A DNA stretch of 46,064 nucleotides from Clostridia bacterium (GCA_017433405.1 JAFRHH010000032.1:1-46064); one strand, 5' to 3'. Shown: positions 1 to 8,833, numbered from the stretch's first letter. The notes: generated by a model from the sequence alone, not told the origin. Program-made: numbers and translations.

Positions 1-1340
1 ATCCGAGAGCAAAGGGCGGTTTCTTTAATACCGAAAAGCTGGGGATCGTCATCATTCATCAGGAGCTGGCGCTGGTGCCGGAGATGACGATCGGTGAAAA
101 CATGTATCTGGGCAATGAGCGGGGCCATAAGCTCGCCATTGACTGGAACACCACCTATGCAGAGGCGGACAAATATCTGAAGATGGTCGGCCTTTCCGAG
201 AGTTCCAAGACGCTGATCAAGGATATCGGAACCGGCAAGCAGCGGCTGGTCGAGATCGCCAAGGCCCTCGCCAAGCAGGCGAAGCTGCTGATTCTGGACG
301 AGCCGACCTCCTCCCTGAACGAAGAAGATTCCCGCGCGCTGCTGGATCTGATGCTTGGGTTTAAGAAACAGGGAATGACGATGATCATCATTTCCCATAA
401 GCTCAACGAGGTCGCCTATGTCGCGGATACGATAACCGTCGTCCGGGACGGTAGTACCATTGAAACGATCGACAACCATGGAAGCGAGCCGGTCAGCGAG
501 GAGCGGATCATCCGGGGCATGGTCGGCCGGGAGATGACGAACCGGTTCCCCAAAAGGGAGAACGTTTCGATCGGCAGCACCATGCTGGAGGTCGACCACT
601 GGACGGTTCACCATCCGCTCTATCCCGAGCGCAAGGTGGTGGACGATGTCTCCATGTATGTCCGGAAGGGGGAAGTTGTCGGCATTTACGGCCTGATGGG
701 CGCCGGACGGACAGAGCTGGCCATGAGCATCTTCGGCCAGAGCTATGGCGTCAATATTTCCGGAACGATCAAAATCGACGGGCAGCCCGTGAAGATTAAA
801 AAGGGCGCGGACGACGCCATCCGGCATAAGATCGCCTACGTCACGGAGGACCGGAAGGGGAACGGGCTCGTCCTGAGCCAGTCCATCAAGGTCAACACCT
901 CCCTGGCTCATCTCGACGCGATCTCCCGACATATGGTCATCGACGGGGATCGGGAATACGCCGTCGCGGAGGAATACCGCAAAAAGCTGAAAACCAAGAC
1001 CCCGACGGTTGAGCAGCTGGTGTGCAACCTCTCCGGCGGAAATCAGCAGAAGGTGCTGCTGGCCAAATGGATGTTCGCGGAGCCGGATATCATGCTGCTG
1101 GACGAACCGACCCGGGGCATTGACGTCGGCGCGAAGTATGAAATCTACTGCATCATCAACGACCTGGCCGCGGCGGGGAAATCCGTCGTGATGATTTCCT
1201 CCGAGCTGCCGGAGGTGCTGGGTATGAGCGACCGGATCTACATCATGAACGAAGGCAAATTCGTCGGCGAAATGAAAGCGGAGGACGCTACGCAGGAAAA
1301 GATCATGGCCTTGATCCTCCAGTCGGGAAGGGGTGCGTGA
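1..1340 (+). CDS. mmsA: Multiple-monosaccharide ABC importer, ATP-binding protein (5' truncated by window edge)
   Basis: The reading frame is open from base 3, so the gene starts before the window and its first Walker A is missing. What remains has the Q-loop [12 protein letters not shown], a relaxed first signature ([15 protein letters not shown]), Walker [13 protein letters not shown] and the switch ISHKLNE. A second ABC domain follows with the Walker A variant [10 protein letters not shown], signature NLSGGNQQK and Walker [12 protein letters not shown]. This two-domain layout and wording match the GguA/MmsA branch of sugar importers (ribose/xylose type), which energises uptake of several monosaccharides at the inner face of the membrane. 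The stop overlaps the GTG start of the permease (GTGA), indicating translational coupling. The periplasmic-type binding protein (ChvE-like) is presumably upstream, out of view. The exact sugar is not readable. Confidence 0.92.
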   Translation, partial: PRAKGGFFNTEKLGIVIIHQELALVPEMTIGENMYLGNERGHKLAIDWNTTYAEADKYLKMVGLSESSKTLIKDIGTGKQRLVEIAKALAKQAKLLILDEPTSSLNEEDSRALLDLMLGFKKQGMTMIIISHKLNEVAYVADTITVVRDGSTIETIDNHGSEPVSEERIIRGMVGREMTNRFPKRENVSIGSTMLEVDHWTVHHPLYPERKVVDDVSMYVRKGEVVGIYGLMGAGRTELAMSIFGQSYGVNISGTIKIDGQPVKIKKGADDAIRHKIAYVTEDRKGNGLVLSQSIKVNTSLAHLDAISRHMVIDGDREYAVAEEYRKKLKTKTPTVEQLVCNLSGGNQQKVLLAKWMFAEPDIMLLDEPTRGIDVGAKYEIYCIINDLAAAGKSVVMISSELPEVLGMSDRIYIMNEGKFVGEMKAEDATQEKIMALILQSGRGA

Positions 1341-2530
1341 CGGTGAACGAGAACAGGATGAGCGTTGGGGCATTTTTTCAGAAATACACCATGGTGATCG
1401 CGCTGGTGGTGGTGGTGATCTTCTTCGCCATCATGACCGGCGGGAATTCCCTGGCGCCCGGCAGCATTAACAACCTGATCTCCCAGAACGGTTATGTGTT
1501 CGTGCTGGCGGCGGGCATGCTGCTGTGCATCCTGACGGGCGGCAATATCGACCTGTCCGTCGGATCCGTGGTCTGCTTTACCGCCGCCGTCGGCTGCGTC
1601 ATGATGGCCAACCACGTGAACATGTGGATCGCGGTGCTGGCGATGCTGCTGATCGGCCTCGCCGTCGGCGCCTTCCAGGGCTTCTGGATCGCCAAGCTGC
1701 GCGTTCCGGCCTTCATTGCCACCCTGAGCGGCATGTATGCCTTCCGCGGCTTCTCCAACGTGGTGCTGGGAGGCTTCCGGGTGGATATCACCAACGAGGA
1801 TTTCCTGGCGATTTTCGGCGGCGGCCGCAACTGCTATATTCCCGACGTCATCCGGCAGTGGACCGGTACGGAGGGGAAGCCCAATCTGACATGCCTGGCC
1901 ATCGGGGGGATCGCCATCCTCGTCTATGTCCTGATGACGGTTCGGAAAATCAGCGTCCAGAGGAAGCTGAAGATTCACCAGTCCGTTTCCGGCCAGCTGG
2001 TCACCACCGGGCTGATCTCCGTCGTGATCGGATTTGTTACCTGGCAGCTGGCCAACCTCCGCGGCTTCCCGACGGTGCTGATCTGGATCGCCCTGGTGCT
2101 GGGGGTCTGCCAGTACATTACCACCAAGACCGCCATGGGCCGCCATCTCTACGCGGTCGGCGGCAACGAAAAGGCGACCGCCCTCTCCGGCGTCAAGACG
2201 CGGAATGTTTACTGGTTCGCCTACGCCGCCATCGGCATGATGGCCGGCCTGGCGGGCATCCTGACGGCGGCCCGGGCCAAGGGCATCGATCCGGTTTACG
2301 GCGAAGGCTATGAAATGGACGCGATCGCCTCCTGCTTCATCGGCGGCGCTTCCGCCTACGGCGGGGTCGGCAAGGTTTCCGGGATGATCATCGGCGCCGT
2401 GCTGATGGGCGTCATCAACCAGGGCATGAACATGGTCGGCGTGGATTCCAACCTGCAGAAGGTGGTTAAGGGCCTGGTGCTCCTGGGCGCCGTCATCTTC
2501 GACGTCATGTCCAAACGGCAGAAGCGGTAA
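1337..2530 (+). CDS. mmsB: Multiple-monosaccharide ABC importer permease, copy 1
   Basis: Hydrophobic protein of about 397 residues with roughly ten membrane spans, of the RbsC/GguB permease class. Family-typical segments include [12 protein letters not shown] near residue 70 and the C-terminal [21 protein letters not shown] loop region. It starts at GTG 1337 (another GTG lies at 1343), with GAAGGGG just upstream, and overlaps the stop of the ATPase by four bases. It would form the membrane channel for the neighbouring ATPase. A close paralogue follows 20 bp downstream, so the pore may be a heterodimer instead of the usual homodimer; that is inference. Confidence 0.92.
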   Translation: MTVNENRMSVGAFFQKYTMVIALVVVVIFFAIMTGGNSLAPGSINNLISQNGYVFVLAAGMLLCILTGGNIDLSVGSVVCFTAAVGCVMMANHVNMWIAVLAMLLIGLAVGAFQGFWIAKLRVPAFIATLSGMYAFRGFSNVVLGGFRVDITNEDFLAIFGGGRNCYIPDVIRQWTGTEGKPNLTCLAIGGIAILVYVLMTVRKISVQRKLKIHQSVSGQLVTTGLISVVIGFVTWQLANLRGFPTVLIWIALVLGVCQYITTKTAMGRHLYAVGGNEKATALSGVKTRNVYWFAYAAIGMMAGLAGILTAARAKGIDPVYGEGYEMDAIASCFIGGASAYGGVGKVSGMIIGAVLMGVINQGMNMVGVDSNLQKVVKGLVLLGAVIFDVMSKRQKR

Positions 2531-2550
2531 GGAAAGGAGGATGACAAAAG

Positions 2551-3750
2551 ATGGATAAACCCGTTGTGAATCAGTCCAATATTCGGAAGGTCAATCCCAC
2601 CTCCCTCCTGAAGAAGAACGCCATGCTGATCATCCTGGTTCTGGTGTATATCTTCTTTACAGCCATGACCGGCGGAAGAATGTTCCGGCCGAACAGCTTC
2701 GCTTCCCTGATCAACCAGAACGCCTATGTCTATATCCTCGGCTGCGGCATGCTGATGTGCATGCTGACCGGCGGCAATATCGACCTGAGCTGCGGCGCTT
2801 TCGTGTGCCTGCTGGGCGCCATGGGCGGCATGATGATGGTGTACTGGGGCATGGGAACCGCGGTTTCCATTCTCGCCCTGATCGCCATCGGCGTGGCCTA
2901 CGGCTGCGCGCTCGGCGCCATCATCGCCTATGTCCACGTTCCGCCGTGGATCGCGACCCTGGCCGGCTACCTGGCCTTCCGCGGCCTGGGAACGTCGATT
3001 CTGGGGATTTCCTCCACCAACTCCATCTCCTTCAACAACAATCAGGACTTCCTGAACGTCTTCTCCGGGACGCTGTTCAAAACGCCGGAGGGGGAGATGA
3101 ACTGGCCCTGTATGATCGTCGGCATCATCGCGGCGGCGGTGATCGTGCTGATGATCTTCCGGAGCCGCGCGGTTCGGCTGAAGAAGGGCTATGAGGTGGA
3201 CGCGGTCGGAATGGACGCCGCCAAGGCCATCCTGGGCGCGGCGGTGATCCTGCTGGTCATGTACAAGCTGGCCCTGGCCGGAGGTATTCCCACGGTGCTG
3301 GTCTGGGTCGGAGTCGTCGTGCTGTTCTACAGCTTTATTACCAGCAAGACCACCATCGGCCGTCACTTCTACGTTGTCGGCGGAAATATTGAAGCCGCCC
3401 GGCTGTCCGGCGTCAACACCAAGCGGATCATGTTCCTGGCGTATCTGAACATGGCCATCCTGACGTCCATCGCCGCCATGACCACCGTGACGCGCTTTAC
3501 CGCGGCCAACGCCGACGCCGGAAAGAACTTTGAAATGGACGCCATTTCTGCCTGCGTGGTGGGCGGCGTATCCGCCAGCGGCGGCGCGGGAACCGTGCTG
3601 GGCATGGTAATCGGCGCCACCCTGATCGGCGTGATCAACCTGGGGATGTTCCAGATCAACCTGGACGCGAACTATCAGCGGGTCGTCAAGGGCTTCGTGC
3701 TGCTGGGCGCCGTGGTGTTCGACATTCTTTCCAAGAAAAAGCAGTCCTGA
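2551..3750 (+). CDS. Multiple-monosaccharide ABC importer permease, copy 2
   Basis: A second GguB/RbsC-class permease of 399 residues, clearly homologous along its length to the preceding one: shared blocks include [21 protein letters not shown] versus [13 protein letters not shown], and FEMDAISACVVGG versus [19 protein letters not shown] at 2535-2540 precedes ATG 2551. Divergence between the two copies is substantial, so this is an old duplication and not a recent tandem copy. It is the last gene of the operon; a rho-independent terminator lies about 95 bp downstream. It probably pairs with the first permease under the shared ATPase, or provides an alternative specificity. Confidence 0.9.
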   Translation: MDKPVVNQSNIRKVNPTSLLKKNAMLIILVLVYIFFTAMTGGRMFRPNSFASLINQNAYVYILGCGMLMCMLTGGNIDLSCGAFVCLLGAMGGMMMVYWGMGTAVSILALIAIGVAYGCALGAIIAYVHVPPWIATLAGYLAFRGLGTSILGISSTNSISFNNNQDFLNVFSGTLFKTPEGEMNWPCMIVGIIAAAVIVLMIFRSRAVRLKKGYEVDAVGMDAAKAILGAAVILLVMYKLALAGGIPTVLVWVGVVVLFYSFITSKTTIGRHFYVVGGNIEAARLSGVNTKRIMFLAYLNMAILTSIAAMTTVTRFTAANADAGKNFEMDAISACVVGGVSASGGAGTVLGMVIGATLIGVINLGMFQINLDANYQRVVKGFVLLGAVVFDILSKKKQS

Positions 3751-3843
3751 CAGGGAGCGGCTTTTTCGAGCTTTGCGGCCCGGCCGCCCGGCTGCGGCGT
3801 TAGTGACCGCGGACGCTCTCCTGCCTGAGGAGAAAAAAGAGGG

Positions 3844-3878
3844 AAGGGCTTTTCCCGGAGCGGGGAAAGCCCTTTTTT
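3844..3878 (+). terminator. Rho-independent terminator of the sugar ABC operon
   Basis: An inverted repeat (AAGGGCTTTTCCCG ... CGGGGAAAGCCCTT) is followed by a run of six T. It sits about 95 bp after the second permease and before the first copy of the dispersed repeat. Confidence 0.85.
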
Positions 3879-3896
3879 CGGGAGCTGCGATCCCGG

Positions 3897-3992
3897 GTGA
3901 CAGATGCCGTCCGCGATCCGCGTAGGCGTGAGCGGCGAAAGAATCGTCATCCGGAAGGAACAGGAGACGTGAACCGACGTACACAGAGGAGG
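3897..3992 (+). repeat. Dispersed intergenic repeat, copy A (full length)
   Basis: Contains the element's landmarks in order: TGCCGTCCGCG, an inner hairpin, GAGCGGCGAAAGAATCGTC, CATCCG, then AGACGTGAAC and ACACAGAGGAGG. The outer stem is weaker than in other copies (the ATTTTGT arm has decayed) and the GTGAAC hairpin has one mismatch (GTACAC). The terminal AGAGGAGG is the ribosome site for the zinc-ribbon gene, nine bases before its ATG. Confidence 0.75.
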
Positions 3993-4001
3993 CAAACTGA
4001 C

Positions 4002-4730
4002 ATGAGCTTGATCTGTCCCGCATGCGGAAGGAAAGCCGGGGGCCCGGAGATTCGCTTCTGTCCCTACTGCGGAGCCAGGCTGGCGGCGTATGGAGAAGCA
4101 CCGGATGCGGGAAAACCCGGCGAACCGGGGAGGCCGGATCCGGGGGAGGCCTGGGTTCGAAAGGCCCTGCAGAAAAGCAGCCTGCCGGAGCGGAAAAAAA
4201 TCCTGACGGAGGGGCTGAAGGCCTGCCCGGATTCCAGGGCGGTCGCCTGGGAGCTCCTGTTCATCGGCGAGCCGATGAAGAAGCCGCCGAAGGGCCGCCT
4301 GGACTATTCCATCATCAAGAGCTGGGTGCTGCAGATCTATCGGGAACCCGGTCTGTTTTCCGAGGAGGAGCGGACGGCCATGCGCCGGGAGCTGTTCGAC
4401 AGCGAAGCGCTTGAACGGGCGGCTGCCCGCTTTCCGGATCCGGAGGAAAAGAAACGGGCATATCTGCGGCGGCTGTGCGAGGAATACATCGAGATTTTTC
4501 TGGAGGAGGACCGCCGTCTGACCGGCGGCATCTTCGGCTTCCGGCGGGAGAAAAACCGGGAAAAGAGCCTCGCGGCCCCGGCGGCGGCGATGATCCGGCG
4601 GATGAGGGCGGACGGGGAACTGACGGTGGACCAGCGAAACAGCCTGGCTGATACCTTTTACGAGGCTTTTTCTACCCGGATGGGAGGCCGGGTGGACCAT
4701 CTGGACGAGGCGCTGAAGGCGGAGGACTGA
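4002..4730 (+). CDS. Zinc-ribbon protein of unknown function
   Basis: 242 residues. The N-terminus holds a double zinc ribbon, CPACGRK...CPYCGAR, with two CxxC pairs spaced about 14 residues apart, likely binding one zinc. The rest is acidic-basic and helical with no membrane span or signal peptide, so it is probably cytoplasmic. I chose ATG 4002 because AGAGGAGG ends nine bases upstream and the protein then opens directly with MSLICPACG; the open frame extends further upstream only because the repeat lacks stops. The gene stands alone between a terminator and the opposing LysM gene. I do not recognise the domain after the ribbon. Such N-terminal ribbons are common on uncharacterised Clostridia proteins and do not reveal a function. 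Confidence 0.75.
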   Translation: MSLICPACGRKAGGPEIRFCPYCGARLAAYGEAPDAGKPGEPGRPDPGEAWVRKALQKSSLPERKKILTEGLKACPDSRAVAWELLFIGEPMKKPPKGRLDYSIIKSWVLQIYREPGLFSEEERTAMRRELFDSEALERAAARFPDPEEKKRAYLRRLCEEYIEIFLEEDRRLTGGIFGFRREKNREKSLAAPAAAMIRRMRADGELTVDQRNSLADTFYEAFSTRMGGRVDHLDEALKAED

Positions 4731-4792
4731 GCGGGAGCAGACAAGGGCCGGGGTTCAGGCCGGACAGGGGCAGCCGCGGGGCCCGCTCAACG

Positions 4793-4823
4793 AAAAAACC
4801 GGCCTGCTTTCGCAGACCGGCTC
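4793..4823 (-). terminator. Terminator of the LysM peptide gene
   Basis: Read on the minus strand, CCGGTCTGC pairs with GCAGGCCGG around a GAAA loop (one G-T pair) and is followed by six T. A second small palindrome, AGCATGGG/CCCATGCT at 4845-4867, overlaps the stop codon of the LysM gene. Confidence 0.8.
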
Positions 4824-4866
4824 AAAAAGGAGAGAAACCCACTCAGCATGGGGACTGATCCCATGC

Positions 4867-5076
4867 TTACACGTAGATAACCAGCTTCTGCCCGACCCGG
4901 ATAAAATTCGGATCCGCGATGTTGTTCCAGTAGACCAGATCCGCGACCGTGACGCCGAAGCGATGGGCGATCCGGGTCAGCGTGTCGCCGTGAACCACCG
5001 TATAAATCGTCTTATGGCCGGCGCCGCCGGCGATTTCTTCCAGGTTCTCGTTTTTGATCTCATTGATGTCTGCCAT
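4867..5076 (-). CDS. LysM peptide with a double-glycine (bacteriocin-type) leader
   Basis: 69 residues. The first 18 residues (MADINEIKNENLEEIAGG) look like the acidic leader of double-glycine peptides, with the ELEEIAGG-like cleavage site at residues 17-18. The remainder is a single LysM module (YTVVHGDTLTRIAHRFGVTV ... GQKLVIYV), which binds peptidoglycan or chitin-like glycans. I chose ATG 5076 because AAGGAGG lies eight bases upstream; longer starts add ten residues and spoil the spacing. By family knowledge such leaders are cut and exported by C39-peptidase ABC transporters; none is visible in this window. No other part of a peptide biosynthesis cluster is present. It is flanked by its own terminator and lies 129 bp downstream of miaA on the same strand. 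Confidence 0.8.
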   Translation of the reverse strand: MADINEIKNENLEEIAGGAGHKTIYTVVHGDTLTRIAHRFGVTVADLVYWNNIADPNFIRVGQKLVIYV

Positions 5077-5121
5077 GGTCATATCCTCCTTTGTGGCTTC
5101 ATTCAATTCGGGTGATCCATT

Positions 5122-5149
5122 GTCACAGGCGCCTGTCCGCGCCTGTCAC
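5122..5149. other. Imperfect hairpin between miaA and the LysM gene
   Basis: GTCACAGGCG and CGCCTGTCAC form a ten-base inverted repeat with one mismatch around CCTGTCCG. On the plus strand it is followed by six T, but no plus-strand gene precedes it. On the minus strand it lies between miaA and the LysM gene, where it could be part of the leader or a processing site. Confidence 0.45.
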
Positions 5150-5205
5150 TTTTTTATACGCAGCGCTCCGCCGGGCGGCAGTCCCAAATAGAAAAAGTTT
5201 GCGCT

Positions 5206-6090
5206 TCACCCCAGGAAAGCGTCGATCAGCCGGGCCGCCTCGCCGGCCGGATCCCCGGCCATATCCAGCCAGCGGATGGCCGGATCCCGGCGGAACCAGG
5301 TCATCTGGCGCTTGGCGAGCCGCTTGATGGCGAGGCTGAGCTCCTCCGTCATCTGCCCGTATGCCATTTTTCCCGTCAGGTACCAGGTCAGGTACTTGTA
5401 CTCTAGGCCGAGCTTGATCAGGAATTCGGGGCTGACGCCATCCGCCAGCAGGGAACGAACCTCCTCCACCATGCCCTCGTCCAGCCGGCGGCGGAGGCGC
5501 TCGTCGATGCGCTGCTTCAGAATCTCCCGGGGCCAGGAGACCCCCAGCTTCAGCACCCGGTAGCGGGGGGATTTCCCGGCGGGCCGCCAGTCCCCGTCGG
5601 CCAGGCGCTCCAGGGCTCGCATGACGCGATGCCGGTTCTTCGGATCGATCTCCGTATCCGGAAGCTTTTCCCGCAGCATGCGATAGAGGGTCGGGGTATC
5701 CAGCGCTTCCAGCGCCTCCCGGTACGCGTGATCCGGGGAGCGGCCCGTCAGCTGATAGCCGTCGGCCACCGCGTCCACATATAGCCCGGTTCCCCCTACC
5801 AGGAAGGGAAGGGCGCCCCGGGCCAGAATCCCGTCCGCCGCCTCGTAGGCCAGGCGCTGAAAATCCGCCATGGAAAAGAATTCCCCCGGCTCCACCACAT
5901 CCAGCAGATGGTGGGGAACGCCTTTCATCTCTTCGGGCGTGATCTTTCCTGAGCCCAGATTCAGCCGGCGGTACACCTGGCGGGAATCCGCGGAGATGAT
6001 CTCCCCCCCGAACCGGGCGGCCAGCGCCACGCCGAGGGCGCTCTTTCCGGAGGCATTGGTTCCGACGACAGCAATTATTTTGGGCAGCAT
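5206..6090 (-). CDS. miaA: tRNA dimethylallyltransferase
   Basis: 294 residues, normal length for MiaA, which adds a dimethylallyl group to adenosine 37 of tRNAs reading UNN codons. The P-loop GTNASGKS lies at residues 10-17, followed by ISADSRQVYRRLNLGSGK (substrate-binding DSRQVY motif), GVPHHLLDVV, and LVGGTGLYVDA. The later RHRVMRALE and KRLAKRQMTWFRRD motifs are also present. TGGAGG sits seven bases before the ATG. It is the only housekeeping RNA-modification gene on this strand here, transcribed toward the LysM gene; I see no terminator directly after it, so some read-through is possible. Confidence 0.97.
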   Translation of the reverse strand: MLPKIIAVVGTNASGKSALGVALAARFGGEIISADSRQVYRRLNLGSGKITPEEMKGVPHHLLDVVEPGEFFSMADFQRLAYEAADGILARGALPFLVGGTGLYVDAVADGYQLTGRSPDHAYREALEALDTPTLYRMLREKLPDTEIDPKNRHRVMRALERLADGDWRPAGKSPRYRVLKLGVSWPREILKQRIDERLRRRLDEGMVEEVRSLLADGVSPEFLIKLGLEYKYLTWYLTGKMAYGQMTEELSLAIKRLAKRQMTWFRRDPAIRWLDMAGDPAGEAARLIDAFLG

Positions 6091-6217
6091 GCGTTTTCCT
6101 CCAATAGAATCAGGCCATCAGACAGGGGGGCGGAAAGCCGCTACGGCCATGATAACACGCCGGGTGGTTTCGTTCAAGTCCCGAACATCCGGCCCCGGGA
6201 AACCGGAATATTTTCGG

Positions 6218-6256
6218 GCTGTGCGGTTGAGCAGCCCGGCTGTCTGACCGCACAGC
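6218..6256. other. Stem-loop in the miaA-hup intergenic region
   Basis: GCTGTGCGGT and ACCGCACAGC form a perfect ten-base-pair stem enclosing a loop that itself contains CAG/CTG. It lies in the 291-bp gap between the divergent miaA and hup genes. A short T-rich stretch follows on the plus strand, but there is no gene upstream to terminate. Apart from this and the hup promoter, I see nothing else in the gap. Confidence 0.5.
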
Positions 6257-6319
6257 TTGAATATTTTTATGCAAAATCTGATTGAAACGTACAGAATAAG
6301 GGAATTTTTCGAAAAAAGC

Positions 6320-6347
6320 TTGACATCCTTTGCGGAAAGGATATACT
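6320..6347 (+). promoter_or_regulatory. Promoter of hup
   Basis: TTGACA (6320-6325) and TATACT (6342-6347) are separated by 16 bases, close to the sigma-A consensus. AAGGAGG follows ahead of the hup start at 6382. Confidence 0.88.
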
Positions 6348-6381
6348 GGTTAGGCAATAAATTCAAGGAGGGATCCCCACA

Positions 6382-6657
6382 ATGAACAAGGGTGAACTGA
6401 TTGCAGCCCTGGCGACGAAAACCGGTATGGCGAAGAAGAATGCTGAAGTCGCGCTCAACGGCGTGCTGGATGTGATTACCGAGGCGATGACGAAGGGCGA
6501 CAAGGTCCAGCTGATCGGCTTTGGCACCTTCGAAGCGAAGACGCGGCCGGCCCGTACGGCCCGCAATCCGCGTACCGGCGAAGCGGTGAAGATCGCCGCC
6601 AGCAAGGCTCCTGTTTTCAAGGCCGGCAAGGCGCTGAAGGATGCTGTGAACAAGTAA
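6382..6657 (+). CDS. hup: HU-family DNA-binding protein
   Basis: 91 residues, typical HU length. It begins MNKGELIAALATKTGMAKK and carries the DNA-binding arm signature GFGTFEAKTRPARTARNPRTG, with the conserved proline that intercalates into DNA, then the C-terminal FKAGKALKDAVN helix. HU dimers bend and compact DNA and help replication and transcription. It has its own near-consensus promoter and its own terminator, so it is a monocistronic, probably abundant transcript. Charge and length exclude IHF-type subunits being a better fit. Confidence 0.97.
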   Translation: MNKGELIAALATKTGMAKKNAEVALNGVLDVITEAMTKGDKVQLIGFGTFEAKTRPARTARNPRTGEAVKIAASKAPVFKAGKALKDAVNK

Positions 6658-6669
6658 TCGCTTTGTTCA

Positions 6670-6701
6670 AAACCGCGGTTTTCTCAAGCCGCGGTTTTTT
6701 T
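6670..6701 (+). terminator. Terminator of hup
   Basis: AACCGCGG and CCGCGGTT pair around a ten-base loop and run into seven T. Confidence 0.9.
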
Positions 6702-6702
6702 G

Positions 6703-6731
6703 TTGCAATCGCTCATAAATTGTGATAAACT
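6703..6731 (+). promoter_or_regulatory. Promoter upstream of the transglutaminase gene
   Basis: TTGCAA (6703-6708) and TAAACT (6726-6731) with a 17-base spacer. The predicted start near 6738 puts the whole of repeat copy B inside the 5' untranslated region. Confidence 0.65.
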
Positions 6732-6750
6732 ACAAGCAGTTATACAGAGA

Positions 6751-6837
6751 CGGATTTTGTCCGCGGCCGCGTCGGCGGAGCGGTTCCAGAATCGTCCCCG
6801 GGAAGAAAGACAGACGTGAACAGGCGTTCACAAAGGA
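6751..6837 (+). repeat. Dispersed intergenic repeat, copy B (full length)
   Basis: Order of landmarks: GGATTTTGTCCGC, inner hairpin CCGCgtcgGCGG, GCGGTTCCAGAATCGTC, a weak middle stem, CAGACGTGAAC, a perfect GTGAAC/GTTCAC hairpin, then AAAGGAG. Here a second GGAGGAG at 6849-6855 is better placed for the start codon, so the repeat's own ribosome site may be secondary. Confidence 0.85.
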
Positions 6838-6862
6838 GACTATAAGCGGGAGGAGCATGGGC

Positions 6863-7687
6863 ATGTTCGCAGAAGGGAAAAGCAAGCGAATGATGACGGC
6901 GTGCGTGGTCGTGGTTCTTGCTTTATGTTTTGCGATCCTTTCTCTTGCCGATGTCAGGATGCCGGAGGCCTCCGGGAAATCGGTCGTCAAAAAAGGGGAC
7001 CTGGTTGTCGACAACAGCCACATGGATCAGGGCTATATCATGATCAAGGCGACGAAGAGCAAGAAGCGCTACAAGGTGCGGATTACGACTTCCGGCGCCA
7101 AGCTGAACTACGACCTCAACAGCAACGGCGACTACGAGGTTTTCCCGCTGCAGTTCGGCAACGGGAAATACGAGGTCGGCCTCTACCGGCAGGCCAGCGG
7201 CACCAAGTATGAAGCCGTCGGTAAGGCCAGCCTGAAGGTCAAGATGGAGGACGAGCTGAGCTGCTTCCTGTATCCGAACCAGTATGTGAATTACGATGAA
7301 ACCACCCCCTGCGTCGTGGCCGCCGCGGAAATGTGCAGCGGGATGACCGATCAGGCGGAGATTTTCAAGACCGTCTGCAACTATATCAAATCCAACTTCG
7401 TATACGATTTTATTAAAAGCGTAACGGTGGGGAAGGGCGTGCTTCCGGATATCGACGGATGCTGGTCCAGCCGGATGGGAATCTGTCAGGATCTTTCTGC
7501 CATGGCCTGCGCCATGCTTCGCAGCCAGGGCGTTCCGGCCCGGCTGATGATCGGAACCCTGGGCGTCAATACCTACCATGCGTGGGTCATGGCCGTCGTG
7601 AACGGGGAGGATAAGTTCTTCGATCCGACGGCGGAGCTGAACGCCAGCTCCAAGACGGATACCTATACCACCGAGCGCTATTATTAA
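6863..7687 (+). CDS. Secreted or membrane-anchored transglutaminase-like (cysteine protease fold) protein
   Basis: 274 residues. Residues 9-30 form a signal peptide or membrane anchor. Residues 45-130 look beta-rich, with repeated KYEVGLYR-like strands. The C-terminal transglutaminase-like domain shows the expected triad: Cys208 in GICQDLS, His239 in TYHAW and Asp254 in KFFDPTAE. In bacteria this fold usually acts as a peptidase or processing enzyme at the cell surface, not as a cross-linking enzyme; substrate unknown. I chose ATG 6863 because GGAGGAG ends seven bases before it; ATG 6857 is too close. It lies 38 bp upstream of a pilus/secretion-like operon and shares its direction, so co-transcription is likely and a role in processing or assembly of surface proteins is possible. 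Confidence 0.82.
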   Translation: MFAEGKSKRMMTACVVVVLALCFAILSLADVRMPEASGKSVVKKGDLVVDNSHMDQGYIMIKATKSKKRYKVRITTSGAKLNYDLNSNGDYEVFPLQFGNGKYEVGLYRQASGTKYEAVGKASLKVKMEDELSCFLYPNQYVNYDETTPCVVAAAEMCSGMTDQAEIFKTVCNYIKSNFVYDFIKSVTVGKGVLPDIDGCWSSRMGICQDLSAMACAMLRSQGVPARLMIGTLGVNTYHAWVMAVVNGEDKFFDPTAELNASSKTDTYTTERYY

Positions 7688-7725
7688 GCAGGAATGGATT
7701 ACCGTGAAATTGGAGGGAGAAACGA

Positions 7726-8793
7726 ATGGCAATCGGAGCGAAAAAGAAGAGTCAGATCATGTCGTCTGAGGAACTGAGCAGCTTCTGCGATCAGATTGCG
7801 CTGATGCTGAGTTCCGGCATGACGCTCCGGGACGGCATTGAAATGCTGGCCGAAGACGAGATGAAGGGGAAGGACAAGGTCCATCCCTATACCGATCTGT
7901 ACAAGGTCGTCGACGAGACCGGCTCCCTCTATGTCGCCATGAAGGAAAATGAGGAGCACTGGCCTCAGTACATGATCGAAATGGTCGGTATCGGCGAGCA
8001 GACCGGTCGGCTGGAAGACATCATGGTCAGCCTTTCCACCTATTATCAGCGGGAGGGGCGGATCCGGACGGCGGCCGTCAGCGCGATTACCTATCCGCTG
8101 GTGCTGGGCGTGATGATGGTCGTCATTATCGGGATCCTGCTCTGGCGGGTGCTGCCGGTTTTCCGACGGGTGCTTGAATCCCTGGGCGTCGGCGAGAGCG
8201 GAAGCGGCTCTGTGCTGATGCGGGTCGGTACCTTCGTCGGCTGGGCGGTTCTCATTCTGATCGCCCTGGTGGTGCTGATCGCCATCGTCATCATGATCCT
8301 GCTGAAGACCAAGGCCCGGGACAAGACGATCAAGTTCCTGAAGAACCTGTTCCCGCCGGTCCGCAAGCTGATGGAACAGCTGTCCGCCTCCCGGGTAGCC
8401 GGAATCCTGGGGCTCATGCTCTCCAGCGGCTTCCCGATGGAAAACGCCCTGGAAATGGCGCCGGCGGCCCTGGCGGATCAGGAATCCATCGACAAGGTGG
8501 AGATTATCCGCAAGAAGATGAAGGAAGAGGGGGAAACCTTCTCCGACGCGCTGGCGGTCAGCGGCCTCTTCGCGGATTTCCATAACCGGATGCTGAAGGT
8601 CGGCGCGGCCTCGGGCCATGAGCCCCAGGTCATGTCCAAGATTGCCGCCATCTATGAAGAAAAGGTGGAGGACGGGCTGGACCGGCTGATCTCGATTATC
8701 GAGCCGACCCTGGTGGCGCTGCTGAGCATCGTTATCGGCGCGATCCTGCTGAGCGTCATGCTGCCCATGGCCGCGGTTCTCAGTTCCATGTAA
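7726..8793 (+). CDS. Type II secretion / type IV pilus inner-membrane platform protein (GspF/PilC family)
   Basis: 355 residues containing two GspF domains. The first runs from residue 15 (ELSSFCDQIALMLSSGMTL), ends near residue 130, and the second (LSASRVAGILGLMLSSGFPM) starts around residue 215. Three membrane segments lie near residues 120-145, 170-195 and at the C-terminus. In pilus machines this protein couples the ATPase to pilin movement through the membrane. GGAGGGAG precedes ATG 7726. It is the first of six tightly packed genes ending with a PilT-like ATPase, so it belongs to that machine. Confidence 0.88.
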   Translation: MAIGAKKKSQIMSSEELSSFCDQIALMLSSGMTLRDGIEMLAEDEMKGKDKVHPYTDLYKVVDETGSLYVAMKENEEHWPQYMIEMVGIGEQTGRLEDIMVSLSTYYQREGRIRTAAVSAITYPLVLGVMMVVIIGILLWRVLPVFRRVLESLGVGESGSGSVLMRVGTFVGWAVLILIALVVLIAIVIMILLKTKARDKTIKFLKNLFPPVRKLMEQLSASRVAGILGLMLSSGFPMENALEMAPAALADQESIDKVEIIRKKMKEEGETFSDALAVSGLFADFHNRMLKVGAASGHEPQVMSKIAAIYEEKVEDGLDRLISIIEPTLVALLSIVIGAILLSVMLPMAAVLSSM

Positions 8794-8833
8794 TGGTCCG
8801 TGAACACATTCGAGAAAGAAAGGAGAGGGCGAA

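Noticed and set aside
3897..4001. N-terminal extension of the zinc-ribbon protein from GTG 3897
   Set aside because: The extension would translate the dispersed repeat; a strong ribosome site and ATG at 4002 fit better. Similar extensions before degV, the transglutaminase and the RluA-type gene were dropped for the same reason.
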